Origin: Arthrobacter sp. ISL-48
GTDB taxonomy: Bacteria; Actinomycetota; Actinomycetes; Actinomycetales; Micrococcaceae
Assembly: GCF_018613805.1 (NCBI RefSeq)
Contig: NZ_JAGGPL010000018.1
Span: 1-64,000, forward strand
Length of the DNA stretch: 64,000 nt
Direction: 5' to 3'
The notes below the pieces were generated by a model, which saw only the letters and a program-made list of their open reading frames with translations, was not told the origin of the DNA and did no database searches. Below are positions 38,478 through 47,532 of this stretch, piece after piece. The position numbers and the translations under genes were made by a program. Position 1 is the stretch's first letter. Each line of letters opens with the position of its first letter.

Positions 38478-39675
38478 CGATTCCTCCCGGGATAACCTTC
38501 ACCCGCCGGCCGGAAAGCTCTTCCGGAATATCGGCGTCGACGGCGGCGGTCACCAGGACCTGTTCCGCGCCGGAGACTATTGCCGCCAGTTTACGCCGCC
38601 GCTGGACATCCAGCTCGGCAAAAACGTCGTCGAGGATGAGGATCGGGGCGGACCCGCCGGTCCGCGCATCATCGAGCATCACGTAGTAGGAGGCCAGGCG
38701 GAGCGAGAGGCACATGGACCAGGTTTCGCCGTGCGAGGCATAACCCTTGGCGGGGGCCTCGCCAAGAACCAGCTCCAGTTCGTCCCGGTGTGGCCCCACT
38801 AGTGAAATTCCGCGTTCCAGCTCCTTGCGGCGGGACGCCCGGAATGCCACAACATAGCGTTCGGTGAGGTCGTCGACAGAAAGCTGCCGAAGGTCTTCGG
38901 GCGGGGTAGCGCTCTCCCCATCAGTTCCGCCGCCGGCACGGAAAGCCGGGGCGCCGTCGTCATCGTCCACCAGGTTCTGGAGGGTGGACCTGTAAACGGC
39001 GCCTGCCTGTTTGGATTTATCGGTCAGCTGCTCGTATGCCTTTGCCAAGTGGGGTCGCAGGCGTTCCACGAGTTCCAGCCGAGCGTGGAGAAGCTGGGCA
39101 CCGGCCCGGGCCATGTGCTGGTCCCAGACATCCAGGGTGGCCTCATGTCCGGGAGTAAATTTTCCGGCCCGGGCCGACTTCAGCAAGGCATTGCGCTGTT
39201 TAAGGACACGGTCATAATCACTGCGTGTCGCGGAGTGCCGGGGAACCAGGCTCACCAGCAGTTCATCAAGGAAACGGCGGCGGTTAGAGGGGTCTCCCTT
39301 GACGAGGGCGAGGTCCTCGGGCGCGAAAAGCACCGTCTGGCAGATTCCCAGGAGGTCGCGTGCACGCACCGGATTGCTACGGTTGATGCGGCCGCGGTTG
39401 GCCCGGCTGGCGTTGATCTCCAGCTCAAGGACCGTGGTCTGTCCGCCCCGGACCAAACGGGCCCGGACCAGGGCACGGTCCATTCCGAAACGCAGCAGCG
39501 GACCGTCTGAACTGACCCGGTGGGAACTGAGCGTGGCCAGATACCCGATGGCCTCCATCAGGTTCGTCTTGCCGATGCCGTTGGAACCGACCAGCACTGT
39601 CACACCGGGTTCCAGGGCGAGCTCAACCTGGGCATAACTGCGGAAGTCAGTCAGCGAAAGGTGTTCTAGGTACAC
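38470..39675 (-). CDS. recF: DNA replication/repair protein RecF
   Basis: This SMC-like ATPase has 401 residues from the GTG at 39675 and helps load RecA at gaps through RecR/RecO. The start 'MYLEHLSLTDFRSYAQVELA' and Walker A 'VGSNGIGKTNLMEAIG' are typical. The signature region lies around residue 300 and Walker B is 'ILILDDVFAELDVQRR'. An upstream in-frame GTG at 39702 would add nine residues; neither has a strong ribosome site, so I preferred the family-typical start. It overlaps the DUF721 gene at its end. Confidence 0.95.
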   Translation of the reverse strand: MYLEHLSLTDFRSYAQVELALEPGVTVLVGSNGIGKTNLMEAIGYLATLSSHRVSSDGPLLRFGMDRALVRARLVRGGQTTVLELEINASRANRGRINRSNPVRARDLLGICQTVLFAPEDLALVKGDPSNRRRFLDELLVSLVPRHSATRSDYDRVLKQRNALLKSARAGKFTPGHEATLDVWDQHMARAGAQLLHARLELVERLRPHLAKAYEQLTDKSKQAGAVYRSTLQNLVDDDDGAPAFRAGGGTDGESATPPEDLRQLSVDDLTERYVVAFRASRRKELERGISLVGPHRDELELVLGEAPAKGYASHGETWSMCLSLRLASYYVMLDDARTGGSAPILILDDVFAELDVQRRRKLAAIVSGAEQVLVTAAVDADIPEELSGRRVKVIPGGIDG

Positions 39676-39719
39676 GCTGTCTTCAGAATTCTCGGAACCC
39701 ACAGGTTCCGGGCTGGCTA

Positions 39720-40604
39720 TTACTTGGCGGGACGGGTGGCATGCCCACCGAACTGGTGGCGCAGTGCTGAAACCATCTTCATGGCCGGGGAGTTGTCTTC
39801 CCGGGATGAAAAACGGGCAAAGAGGGCGGCCGTGATGGCGGGGGCGGGAACAGCGTTGGCGATGGCCTCCTCAACAGTCCAGCGTCCCTCACCGGAATCC
39901 TCGACATAATCATCGATGCTCTGCAGGCCCGGATCCTCATCCAGTGCCTTGACCATAAGGTCCAGTAGCCAGGAACGAACCACTGTACCTTTCTGCCAGG
40001 CCCGGAACGTTCCCGGCAGATCGGTAACGATGTCTTTGGCCGCGAGAAGTTCGTAGCCTTCTGCGTAGGCTTGCATCAGCCCGTATTCGATGCCGTTATG
40101 AACCATTTTGGCGTAGTGCCCGGCCCCTATGCCGCCCACGTGGACGAAGCTGTCCGCCCGTTCCCCCTCGGGTCGGAGGGCGTCAAAGACCGGCAGGGCT
40201 CGTTCGATGTCGGCAGCGTCGCCGCCGGCCATTAGTCCGTAGCCGTTCTGGAGTCCCCAGACGCCCCCGGACACGCCGCAGTCAGCGAACCGGATACCCT
40301 TTTCGGCCAGCAACGCGCCGTGCTTCTGGTCTTCCGTGAAGCGCGAGTTCCCGCCGTCGATAACTAAGTCGCCGGTGTCGAGCTTGTCCCCGAGTTCCGC
40401 GATGACCGCATCAGTGATTCCGCCGGAAGGGACCATTACCCAGATTAAGCGTGGTGCGGGCACCGCCGCAATGAGTTCATCCACCGATTCCACATCAGTG
40501 ACATCGGGGTTCCTGTCGAAACCGGTGACGTCGATTCCTCCCTTGCGCAGGCGTTCGCGCATGTTGAAACCCATTTTTCCAAGGCCGATCAGTCCGATAT
40601 GCAC
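39720..40604 (-). CDS. gnd: 6-phosphogluconate dehydrogenase, decarboxylating (short form)
   Basis: This 294-residue enzyme oxidises and decarboxylates 6-phosphogluconate to ribulose 5-phosphate in the pentose phosphate route. It starts with the dinucleotide-binding motif 'HIGLIGLGKMGFNMRERLRK'; the substrate-binding block 'FADCGVSGGVWG' and the catalytic-region 'HVGGIGAGHYAKMVHNGIEY' are present. It belongs to the short class of about 300 residues, often NAD+-dependent, rather than the ~470-residue NADP+ class. Its place between dnaN and recF is usual in actinobacteria. A 55-bp inverted repeat separates it from dnaN. Confidence 0.94.
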   Translation of the reverse strand: MHIGLIGLGKMGFNMRERLRKGGIDVTGFDRNPDVTDVESVDELIAAVPAPRLIWVMVPSGGITDAVIAELGDKLDTGDLVIDGGNSRFTEDQKHGALLAEKGIRFADCGVSGGVWGLQNGYGLMAGGDAADIERALPVFDALRPEGERADSFVHVGGIGAGHYAKMVHNGIEYGLMQAYAEGYELLAAKDIVTDLPGTFRAWQKGTVVRSWLLDLMVKALDEDPGLQSIDDYVEDSGEGRWTVEEAIANAVPAPAITAALFARFSSREDNSPAMKMVSALRHQFGGHATRPAK

Positions 40605-40655
40605 GGTGGAAACTCTTTTCTGCGCTGACAGTGGTGGTGTTGGAAGCGGACGCGG

Positions 40656-40710
40656 CTAGGTCGCAGTAACTGTCGTTTGGTGTCCGACAACGACAGTTAT
40701 TGCTACCTAG
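40656..40710. repeat. Long inverted repeat overlapping the dnaN stop codon
   Basis: Two 22-base arms, complementary at 20 positions, enclose an 11-base loop. The left arm begins CTAGGTCGCAG and the right arm ends TTGCTACCTAG. The right arm includes the dnaN stop codon at 40707-40709. There is no T-run, so it is not a standard terminator. It resembles a palindromic intergenic (REP-like) element. Other copies in the genome would be needed to prove this. Confidence 0.75.
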
Positions 40711-41831
40711 TTGGGGAGCCGGACAGGCATCACAAGGTAGCGGTAGTCGTCCTGGTCCTCGCCGTCGGCGTCCACCTGGGCAGTGATCATGGCCGGCTTG
40801 GGTGCGGTGGTAAACGAGAACCTGACGTACTTGGTTTCGATCACGCTGAGTCCCTCGACCAGGTAATGCGGGTTGAAGGCCACGGTGATGTCGTCGCCCG
40901 AAAGCTGTGCTTCCAGCTCTTCGGAGGCTTGTGCATCTTCTCCGGTTCCGGCGTCCAGGTGCAGCTGGCCTTCGGTGAAAGCCAGGCGGACAGGGGTGTT
41001 GCGTTCGGCCACAAGTGACACGCGGCGGACTGCCTCTACCAATTCCTGCGTCTGCACGGTGGCGTGGATCGGTGTGGAATCAGGGAAGAGCGAGCGGATC
41101 TTGGGATAGTCACCGTCAACCAGCAGCGACGTCGTGGTGCGCCCGCCGCTTTCGAAGCCTATGAGTCGGCTGTCGTCATCAGCAAGGGCCAGATTGATGT
41201 TTCCACTGTTGCCCAGCGTCTTGGCGACCTCGTTCAGGGTTTTCGCCTTGACCAGGGCGCTGGTGGAAATGCCGGGAGTGACTGGTTTCCACGGCACTTC
41301 GCGCATGGCGAGCCTGTAGCGGTCGGTGGCCAGGAGAGTGATGAGGTCATCTTCGATTTCCATCCGGACGCCGGTGAGGATGGGAAGCGTGTCGTCCTTG
41401 CTGGCGGCGATGATCACCTGGGAAACAGCCTGGGCGAAGGCATCCCCCGGGACGGTGCCGCTGATAGTCGGCAAAGCAGGAAGGGGCGGGTACTCTGCCT
41501 CGGGCATGGTGGCGAGGTGGAAACTGCTGCGGCGGCAGGTAAGCGTGACTTTGTTGCCTTCGGTTTCCACATCCACGGGAGCGGATGGCAGGCTGCGGCA
41601 AATGTCGGCCAAGAGCCGGCCTGACACCAGGATTGTGCCCTCGTCTGTGATGTCAGCAGCGATTTCGAGCCGTGCGGACGTCTCGTAGTCAAAGCTTGAA
41701 AGGCTGACAGTTCCGGCTTCGGCTTTGAGGAGCAGGCCGGACAAGACGGGTACCGGCGGCCGCGGAGACAACGACCGGGCTGTCCAGGTGACGGCTTCTG
41801 CCAGGACGTCCCGTTCGACTCTGAACTTCAC
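40707..41831 (-). CDS. dnaN: DNA polymerase III beta subunit (sliding clamp)
   Basis: This 374-residue protein is the ring-shaped clamp that tethers DNA polymerases to DNA. Its three repeated domains are clear: about 1-120, 128-245 and 250-374. It starts 'MKFRVERDVLAEAVTWTARS', and the hydrophobic groove contributing residues are near 'LLATDRYRLAMREV' and the C-terminal 'YLVMPVRLPN', which ends with the usual Met-Pro-Val/Met-Arg-Leu tail. It lies 525 bases from dnaA, across the DnaA-box and AT-rich spacer. Confidence 0.98.
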   Translation of the reverse strand: MKFRVERDVLAEAVTWTARSLSPRPPVPVLSGLLLKAEAGTVSLSSFDYETSARLEIAADITDEGTILVSGRLLADICRSLPSAPVDVETEGNKVTLTCRRSSFHLATMPEAEYPPLPALPTISGTVPGDAFAQAVSQVIIAASKDDTLPILTGVRMEIEDDLITLLATDRYRLAMREVPWKPVTPGISTSALVKAKTLNEVAKTLGNSGNINLALADDDSRLIGFESGGRTTTSLLVDGDYPKIRSLFPDSTPIHATVQTQELVEAVRRVSLVAERNTPVRLAFTEGQLHLDAGTGEDAQASEELEAQLSGDDITVAFNPHYLVEGLSVIETKYVRFSFTTAPKPAMITAQVDADGEDQDDYRYLVMPVRLPN

Positions 41832-42356
41832 GGAGGGGTGCCGCCTTTCATTGCTGCTGCCATGTCTGAACTGGAAACTCCGTCAGGGAGTCTCAGAGTA
41901 GTTGCCCCAAAAACCTGAACCTGCATGGTCCGTGCCTGCCGAACCACAGAGAAACCCAAGGATGGGAGCGCTGCTGACAGCTTAGCCGCAAGATCGGGGA
42001 TTAACCCATCTTCGGTAAGGATCCTGCCCTTCAACGGGCACCGGCCCAGGCATGGTCGGCAGTGCGGATCGAAATTGTTGTTTGAGGGAAATCAATTTTT
42101 TGGGATTAGTAGTGTTAATAACTGCTGTGGAAACTGTGGATAACTGGATCTCAGTGCGGGATCCAGCGGTTAAGGCCTGTTCATGGACTGTGGGTGGCGC
42201 AGGTTTTAAACAGGGTGTGGATGGGGATAACGTTTTGGTGGGTTTCGCCGGTCCACAGACGCCTTAAGGGTTTTAAGCCCATTAACCGCGGTTGTCCCCT
42301 TAAGTATCCACAGGGTTGTCCACACCCCCCTGTTAATAAGGGAGGAGTGCGCGGGA
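41832..42356. other. dnaA-dnaN spacer, oriC candidate
   Basis: This 525-base spacer has an AT-rich stretch (42068-42120) and DnaA boxes: exact TGTGGATAA at 42135-42143, TTGTCCACA at 42316-42324, and variants TGTGGATGG at 42216-42224 and TATCCACAG at 42305-42313. The AT-rich part may be the unwinding element. No gene is visible. It also holds the dnaN promoter. A functional test is needed to tell it from the spacer on the other side of dnaA. Confidence 0.75.
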
Positions 42357-43778
42357 TCAGGAATCCCGTTGCTGCTGTTTGATCCTGTTGGTGAGCTCGG
42401 TTACCTGGTTGTAGATCACACGTCGCTCTGCCATCAGCTCGCGGATCTTGCGGTCCGCATGGATGACAGTGGTGTGGTCGCGACCACCGAGCTCCTGACC
42501 GATCTTCGGGAGAGACATGTCCGTCAGTTCACGGCAGAGGTACATGGCGATCTGGCGGGCCGTTACCAGGGTCCGGGTACGTGACTTGCTGCAGAGTTCC
42601 TCCATGCTGAGCTTGAAGTAGTCAGCTGTCTGCGTGAGGATCTGGCTCGACGTGATTTCCTGGGCGCCGTCGTCGGTGATGAGGTCCTTCAGGACCATCT
42701 CTGCGAGGGCGACATCGACAGCCTCCCGGTTGAGGCTTGCGAACGCCGTCACCCGGATGAGGGCCCCTTCGAGTTCGCGGATGTTGCTGGAGATCTTGGA
42801 AGCGATGTACTCGAGGGCGTCGTCCGGTGCCGACAGTCCCTCGCTGAGGGCCTTCTTCCGCAGGATGGCGATGCGGGTTTCGAGTTCCGGCGGCTGGATG
42901 TCTGTCAGGAGACCCCACTCAAAGCGGGACTTCATCCGGTCCTCGAATCCTGCCAGCAGTTTGGGTGGCTGATCCGAGGTGATGACCACCTGTTTGTTGT
43001 TGTTGTGGAGCGAATTGAAGGTGTGGAAGAACTCCTCCAGCGTCCGGTCCTTGCCGGCCAGGAACTGGATGTCGTCAATCAGCAGCACATCCACATTCCT
43101 GTACGTGGTTTTGAAGCTGGCGCCTTCGTCGTCGCGGATGGAGTTGATGAAGTCGTTGGTGAATTCTTCGGAGTTCACGTAACGGACGCGGATTCCGCTG
43201 TAGAGTCGGCGCGCATAGTGGCCGATGGCGTGCAGCAGGTGCGTCTTGCCAAGGCCGGAATCACCGTAAATGAACAGTGGGTTGTAGGCCTTGGCCGGCG
43301 CTTCAGCCACGGCCACCGCTGCAGCATGGGCAAAGCGGTTGGAAGAGCCGATGACGAACGTGTCAAAGACGTACTTGGGGTTCAGCCTGCCGAATTCGTG
43401 CGATGTGCTCGGCAGCATTGGCTGGGGCTTCTGTTCGATGAGCTGATCCGAGGCAAAGGACGGCTCGACGACGAGTTCGGGCTCTACGTGTACGGGAACC
43501 AGATCGGTATCCACATCGATGGCGCACCGGATGTCTTCGGAGAATACGTTGTGGAGGGCGTCGTCCAGGGCGTCTTTGACCTGGGTCTGAAGGACTTCGC
43601 GGGTGAGTTCGTTGGGCACGGCCACCAGGAGGGTGGAACCTATCAGGCCCTGCGCCTGGGCCAGGATGACGAAACCCCGCTGCCGGGGCGTAACCCGGTC
43701 GTCCTGTTCCAGCAGGGTGACAACGCGGCGCCAGGAACTTCCGACAGTATTGGCGTGGTTGGCTTCGTCTACTGTCAT
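42357..43778 (-). CDS. dnaA: Chromosomal replication initiator DnaA
   Basis: This 473-residue AAA+ initiator binds DnaA boxes and opens the origin. Domain I covers about 1-95. The ATPase has Walker A 'GDSGLGKTHLLHAIG', Walker B 'LLIDDIQFLAGKD', and sensor residues further on. Domain IV has the DNA-binding signature 'LGGRDHTTVIHA'. I chose the ATG at 43778 because GAGGAAC lies about eight bases upstream; a five-residue longer reading to 43793 lacks support. It is divergent from rpmH across a spacer with more DnaA boxes. Confidence 0.98.
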   Translation of the reverse strand: MTVDEANHANTVGSSWRRVVTLLEQDDRVTPRQRGFVILAQAQGLIGSTLLVAVPNELTREVLQTQVKDALDDALHNVFSEDIRCAIDVDTDLVPVHVEPELVVEPSFASDQLIEQKPQPMLPSTSHEFGRLNPKYVFDTFVIGSSNRFAHAAAVAVAEAPAKAYNPLFIYGDSGLGKTHLLHAIGHYARRLYSGIRVRYVNSEEFTNDFINSIRDDEGASFKTTYRNVDVLLIDDIQFLAGKDRTLEEFFHTFNSLHNNNKQVVITSDQPPKLLAGFEDRMKSRFEWGLLTDIQPPELETRIAILRKKALSEGLSAPDDALEYIASKISSNIRELEGALIRVTAFASLNREAVDVALAEMVLKDLITDDGAQEITSSQILTQTADYFKLSMEELCSKSRTRTLVTARQIAMYLCRELTDMSLPKIGQELGGRDHTTVIHADRKIRELMAERRVIYNQVTELTNRIKQQQRDS

Positions 43779-44240
43779 CAAAGAGTTCCTCAAAACTTGC
43801 TTGCCTGCATTACCTGCAGCCCCAAGTCCGGAACCAGGATGCTGGCCCAGCTTAATCCACAGGGTTATGCACAGTCCGTGGATAATCGGCTACTGAGCCA
43901 CTCTAGGGGATCAAAACGCTAGAAGATAGCTGGGAAGTAGCTTGTGGATAATTACACGGTTGTGGTTCGAAAACAGGTGCTGTGAGGCAGTTCATCCACA
44001 GCCTGTGAAGGGCGCTTAATCACAGTTGGGGACAGGTATCCCGGCCCCGGCCGGTTTGACTCAGGGGTGCATTTTGCCCTAACGTTGTGAAGTCCTTTGT
44101 GTCCGCTTTTGGCCCCATCTTGACGTCTCAGACGCAATGCGTTCGAGCAGCCGGGGAAGCGTGCATATACAAAACTTAGCGTCGGCCAGTTCTTCCCCTT
44201 GATCGGGTGGGCGCACCTTTGATCCACTGGAGTAACTAAC
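43779..44240. other. dnaA-rpmH spacer with DnaA boxes
   Basis: This 462-base divergent spacer carries exact TGTGGATAA at 43943-43951 and variants: TAATCCACA 43853-43861, TTATGCACA 43865-43873, CGTGGATAA 43877-43885 and TCATCCACA 43992-44000. They lie in the dnaA upstream region, so autoregulation by DnaA is likely. The spacer could also be part of a bipartite origin. It contains no protein gene. Confidence 0.7.
44056..44085 (+). promoter_or_regulatory. Putative rpmH promoter
   Basis: TTGACT at 44056-44061 and TAACGT at 44080-44085 are separated by 18 bases, giving a plausible housekeeping promoter about 155 bases before rpmH. The -10 match is moderate. Confidence 0.45.
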
Positions 44241-44378
44241 GTGAGCAAGCGGACTTTTCAGCCGAATAACCGCCGTCGAGCCAAGAAGCACGGCTTCCGC
44301 CTTCGTATGCGTACCCGTGCCGGCCGTGCCATCCTGGCAGCCCGTCGTGGCAAGGGCCGCACCGAACTGTCGGCCTAG
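44241..44378 (+). CDS. rpmH: 50S ribosomal protein L34
   Basis: This 45-residue basic ribosomal protein begins '[20 protein letters not shown]' and ends '[12 protein letters not shown]', the universal L34 pattern. It is too short for most automatic cut-offs but is unmistakable. The start is a GTG at 44241, 12 bases after GGAGTAA. It is the first gene of the plus-strand group that runs to rsmG and on to parAB, and it is divergent from dnaA. Confidence 0.98.
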   Translation: MSKRTFQPNNRRRAKKHGFRLRMRTRAGRAILAARRGKGRTELSA

Positions 44379-44416
44379 ATCTGACTCGTCGGTTTACATT
44401 TCTATGCGAGTTTAAG

Positions 44417-44827
44417 GTGCTGGCCACCCGCAACCGCTTGAGGACTGCAACCGATTTTTCAACAACTGTACGTTCCGGTGTCCGCAATGGACGCCGGAAC
44501 GTAGTGTTATATGCGGCGGCTATTGCTGCCGACGAACCCAGCCGGATCGGGTTCATCGTTTCCAAGAGTGTCGGGAACGCTGTGGTCAGGAACCTCGTTA
44601 AGAGGAGACTGAGGGAAGCCGGTGCCGCCTCGCTGAATGAGTACGGTACGGGGTTCGCCATAGTGGTTCGGGCATTGCCCGCATCCGCATCCGCCAGCTG
44701 GGATCAACTGCTGGCGGATTACAACGCTGCATTGGAATCGACCATGAACCGGTTGGGCAGCCGCCTTCCGCGGGCTGCTGTAGACGGTTCAACCGGTACA
44801 ACACAGGAAGGGACACAGCGTGCGTAA
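44417..44827 (+). CDS. rnpA: Ribonuclease P protein component
   Basis: This 136-residue basic protein assists the RNase P RNA in trimming tRNA 5' ends. Family signatures are '[20 protein letters not shown]', '[20 protein letters not shown]' and 'RRLREA', which is the RNR box with its Arg/Lys cluster. The start is a GTG at 44417, 38 bases after rpmH. It overlaps yidD by eight bases, so translation is coupled. Confidence 0.96.
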   Translation: MLATRNRLRTATDFSTTVRSGVRNGRRNVVLYAAAIAADEPSRIGFIVSKSVGNAVVRNLVKRRLREAGAASLNEYGTGFAIVVRALPASASASWDQLLADYNAALESTMNRLGSRLPRAAVDGSTGTTQEGTQRA

Positions 44828-45215
44828 CGTGACAGCCGCCGTCGTCCGTTATCTTTACCCTGTGGCCTTCATCCTGGGCAGGGCTGCCTGGAACTTGCCC
44901 CGGAACATACTCATTCTGCTGCTGCTTGCTTACCGCAAGGTGATTTCCCCCTTGTACGGCCAAGTCTGCCGCTTCTTTCCTTCATGTTCGGCCTATGCCC
45001 TTGAAGCGATCACTGTCCACGGTGCCGTTAAGGGAAGCTGGCTTGCTGCCCGCCGCCTTGCACGTTGCCATCCATGGAACGCCGGCGGAGTGGACCACGT
45101 CCCCGCCGGGCACAGGGAATGGCCTGAAAACCAGACCCCCACAATTGTTGTGCTGAACAATCCGGACAAGTACTTGGCTGCTCAGACTGATGGAGAAGGC
45201 CGCCTTGCGGCCTGA
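44820..45215 (+). CDS. yidD: Membrane protein insertion efficiency factor YidD
   Basis: This 131-residue protein helps YidC insert inner-membrane proteins. The YidD core (about residues 25-95) is present: '[20 protein letters not shown]', '[20 protein letters not shown]' and '[18 protein letters not shown]'. An N-terminal amphipathic or membrane segment precedes it. The C-terminal ~30 residues are non-conserved. It starts with GTG inside rnpA and is followed by yidC after 16 bases. Confidence 0.95.
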   Translation: MRNVTAAVVRYLYPVAFILGRAAWNLPRNILILLLLAYRKVISPLYGQVCRFFPSCSAYALEAITVHGAVKGSWLAARRLARCHPWNAGGVDHVPAGHREWPENQTPTIVVLNNPDKYLAAQTDGEGRLAA

Positions 45216-45231
45216 CGAATAGGGATATCGT

Positions 45232-46209
45232 ATGGACTTCTTTGGAACAATCATGGCCCCGTTCAAGTGGCTGGTGTCCGTCATCATGGTCGGATTCCAC
45301 GACGGGCTGAGTGCCATTGGCCTTCCTGCCGCCAACGGCTGGACCTGGACGCTGTCCATCATCGGGCTGGTGTTGGTCATCCGCGCCGCCCTAATCCCGG
45401 TTTTCGTTAAGCAGATCAAGGCGCAGCGCGGCATGCAGTTGCTGCAGCCGGACCTGAAGAAGCTTCAGGATAAGTACAAGGGCAAGACTGACCAGTTGTC
45501 CCGCCAGGCAATGGCGCAGGAACAGATGGCCATGTACAAGAAGCACGGGACCAACCCGTTCTCGGCCTGCCTGCCGATGCTGATCCAGATGCCGTTCTTC
45601 TTTGCGCTCTTCCAGGTCCTCTCGGGCATCTCCCAGGCCAAGGACCAGGGTGCCGGCATCGGTGCCATGAGCCACGAGCAGGTCACGCAGTTTGATGAGT
45701 CCAGCATTTTTGGTGCCCCCCTCTCAGCGACTCTCCTGCACGGGGGCGGCGGCAGCGGGCAGATGGCCGTCAACATCCTCTCGATCATCATGATCCTTGC
45801 CATGACGGCATCGCAGTTCATCACGCAGAAGCAAATCATGGCCAAGAACATGTCCGAAGAGGCCATGGCCAGCCCCTTCATGCGCCAACAGAAAATGATG
45901 CTCTACATCCTGCCCCTCGTCTTCGGCGTGGGCGGCATCAACTTCCCCATCGGTGTCCTCATCTACTGGACCACCACCAACCTCTGGACGATGGCCCAGC
46001 AGTTCTTCGTCATCCGACGCATGCCCACGCCAGGATCACCGGCTGCCAAGGCCCTTGCCGAGCGCAGGGCCGCCAAGGGCCTGCCGGTCCTGCCTATCCT
46101 TGGTGGTAAGAAGGTCGACGTCGAAGCCGAGGCTGCTGCCGCAGCTGCTGTTGCAGAGACCAAGGGTCAGCGCACCCAGCCACAACGCAAGAACAGGAAG
46201 AAGAAGTAA
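45232..46209 (+). CDS. yidC: Membrane protein insertase YidC (Oxa1 family)
   Basis: This 325-residue insertase has about five membrane helices, as in Gram-positive Oxa1/YidC proteins without a large periplasmic domain. The conserved hydrophilic-groove Arg is in 'LVIRAALIPVFVKQIKAQRG'. The cytoplasmic loop 'DKYKGKTDQLSRQAMAQEQM' and 'KHGTNPFSACLPMLIQMPFF' are hallmarks. The C-terminus is a charged Ala/Lys tail ending in a run of basic residues, which may contact the ribosome. Its last base overlaps the khpB start. Confidence 0.96.
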   Translation: MDFFGTIMAPFKWLVSVIMVGFHDGLSAIGLPAANGWTWTLSIIGLVLVIRAALIPVFVKQIKAQRGMQLLQPDLKKLQDKYKGKTDQLSRQAMAQEQMAMYKKHGTNPFSACLPMLIQMPFFFALFQVLSGISQAKDQGAGIGAMSHEQVTQFDESSIFGAPLSATLLHGGGGSGQMAVNILSIIMILAMTASQFITQKQIMAKNMSEEAMASPFMRQQKMMLYILPLVFGVGGINFPIGVLIYWTTTNLWTMAQQFFVIRRMPTPGSPAAKALAERRAAKGLPVLPILGGKKVDVEAEAAAAAAVAETKGQRTQPQRKNRKKK

Positions 46210-46775
46210 TGTCAGCCGAGAGCACCGACCACGCCATTTCAGACGGGGTCCTTGACGATCAGGACGAGTCCGTGAGTGACGCTGCCGCGTCCCCTAAAGG
46301 ATCTGCTGCAAGCCGCCTGGAAGAAGAGGGCGACGTTGCTGCCGACTACTTGGAGGAGCTTCTGGATATTGCGGACATCGATGGTGACATTGACATCGAA
46401 GTCCGGAACGGACGGACATACATCTCCATCGTTGCCGAGGAAGGGTCGGACAGCCTTGACAGCCTCGTGGGTGAAGAAGGCGAAGTGCTGGAGGCTCTGC
46501 AGGAATTGACCCGGCTTTCTGTCCTTTCAGCCACGGAGAACCGCTCTCGCCTGGTGTTGGACATCAATGGCTACCGCAAGCAGCGTGCCGGACACCTGCA
46601 ACAAATTGCAGAGGATGCGGCCGCGTCTGTGAAAGCGAGCGGCAACGCTGTTGCCCTTGAGCCGATGAGTGCCTACGAACGCAAGATTGTCCACGACGCG
46701 GTTGCCGACCTCGGTCTGGTTAGTGAGTCCGAGGGCGAAGGCGCCGGACGACACATCGTAGTATCCGCTGACTAG
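46209..46775 (+). CDS. khpB: RNA-binding protein KhpB/Jag (KH plus R3H domains)
   Basis: This 188-residue protein has an acidic N-terminal ~45 residues, then a KH-like domain (about 45-115; 'DYLEELLDIADIDGDIDIEV' and 'GEEGEVLEALQELTRL') and a C-terminal R3H domain (about 118-186) with 'RSRLVLDINGYRKQRAGHLQ' and 'MSAYERKIVHDAV'. KhpB works with KhpA on RNAs that control cell-wall and division genes. The start ATG overlaps the yidC stop (TAATG). Confidence 0.92.
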   Translation: MSAESTDHAISDGVLDDQDESVSDAAASPKGSAASRLEEEGDVAADYLEELLDIADIDGDIDIEVRNGRTYISIVAEEGSDSLDSLVGEEGEVLEALQELTRLSVLSATENRSRLVLDINGYRKQRAGHLQQIAEDAAASVKASGNAVALEPMSAYERKIVHDAVADLGLVSESEGEGAGRHIVVSAD

Positions 46776-46795
46776 AGAATGCTGATCCGCTAATC

Positions 46796-47449
46796 ATGGT
46801 TGATATCACGGCAGCTGAACTGCTGGCGGCCGAGAAGATTTTCGGCGAACGCTTGGACCTCGCCAAGCGCTATGTTGAGCACCTGGCGACGTCCGGGACG
46901 GAACGTGGACTCATCGGCCCGCGCGAAGTCCCGCGGCTGTGGAGCAGGCATGTGCTTAACTGCGCAGTTATTGAAAGTGAAATTGGGCACGGCAGCCACG
47001 TTGCAGACGTCGGCAGCGGCGCTGGCCTTCCTGGACTGTGCCTCGCCATCGCACGTCCGGATCTGGAACTGACTCTCATCGAACCCCTGGAGCGCCGCGT
47101 GATCTGGCTTCAGGAGGTCGTGGATGATCTGGGACTAAACAATGTCACCGTCATGAGGACCCGCGCCGAACTGGCTGTGGGGCTCGTAGACGCTGATGTC
47201 GTGACTGCCCGTGCCGTTTCGGCCTTGATCAACCTCGCCGGCCTCACCATCCCCCTCCTTGCGGGGAAGGGCGAAGTTGTTGCCATCAAGGGCCGCAGTG
47301 CAAACGAAGAAATAGAGAAGGCGGCCAGGGTCATCCGCAGGCTTGGCGGGGTTCAGACATCCGTCCGGACGGTCGGTGGAGATCTCCTCGAAGAACCCAC
47401 CACGGTGGTACGCATCGTTGTAGACAAGTCCCAAAAGATTGCGGGCTGA
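46796..47449 (+). CDS. rsmG: 16S rRNA (guanine-527-N7)-methyltransferase RsmG
   Basis: This 217-residue SAM-dependent methyltransferase modifies G527 of 16S rRNA. Rossmann-fold motifs are 'VADVGSGAGLPGLCLAIARP' (SAM binding), 'LTLIEPLERRVIWLQEV' and 'VVTARAVSALINLAGLTIPL'. The 'RHVLNCAVIE' element of the family is present near residue 50. Loss of this gene commonly gives low-level streptomycin resistance. It starts 20 bases after khpB. Confidence 0.95.
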   Translation: MVDITAAELLAAEKIFGERLDLAKRYVEHLATSGTERGLIGPREVPRLWSRHVLNCAVIESEIGHGSHVADVGSGAGLPGLCLAIARPDLELTLIEPLERRVIWLQEVVDDLGLNNVTVMRTRAELAVGLVDADVVTARAVSALINLAGLTIPLLAGKGEVVAIKGRSANEEIEKAARVIRRLGGVQTSVRTVGGDLLEEPTTVVRIVVDKSQKIAG

Positions 47450-47532
47450 GGGCCCGCTAACGTCGGTCCGAAGGTGTAAGCGGTTAGGCTAGACAACGGC
47501 AGCAGAAGCTGAACGAGAGTGAGTGTGTCCCA

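Noticed and set aside
40656-40710. Intrinsic terminator of dnaN
   Set aside because: The stem is long but overlaps the stop codon and has no T-run; a repeat element fits better.
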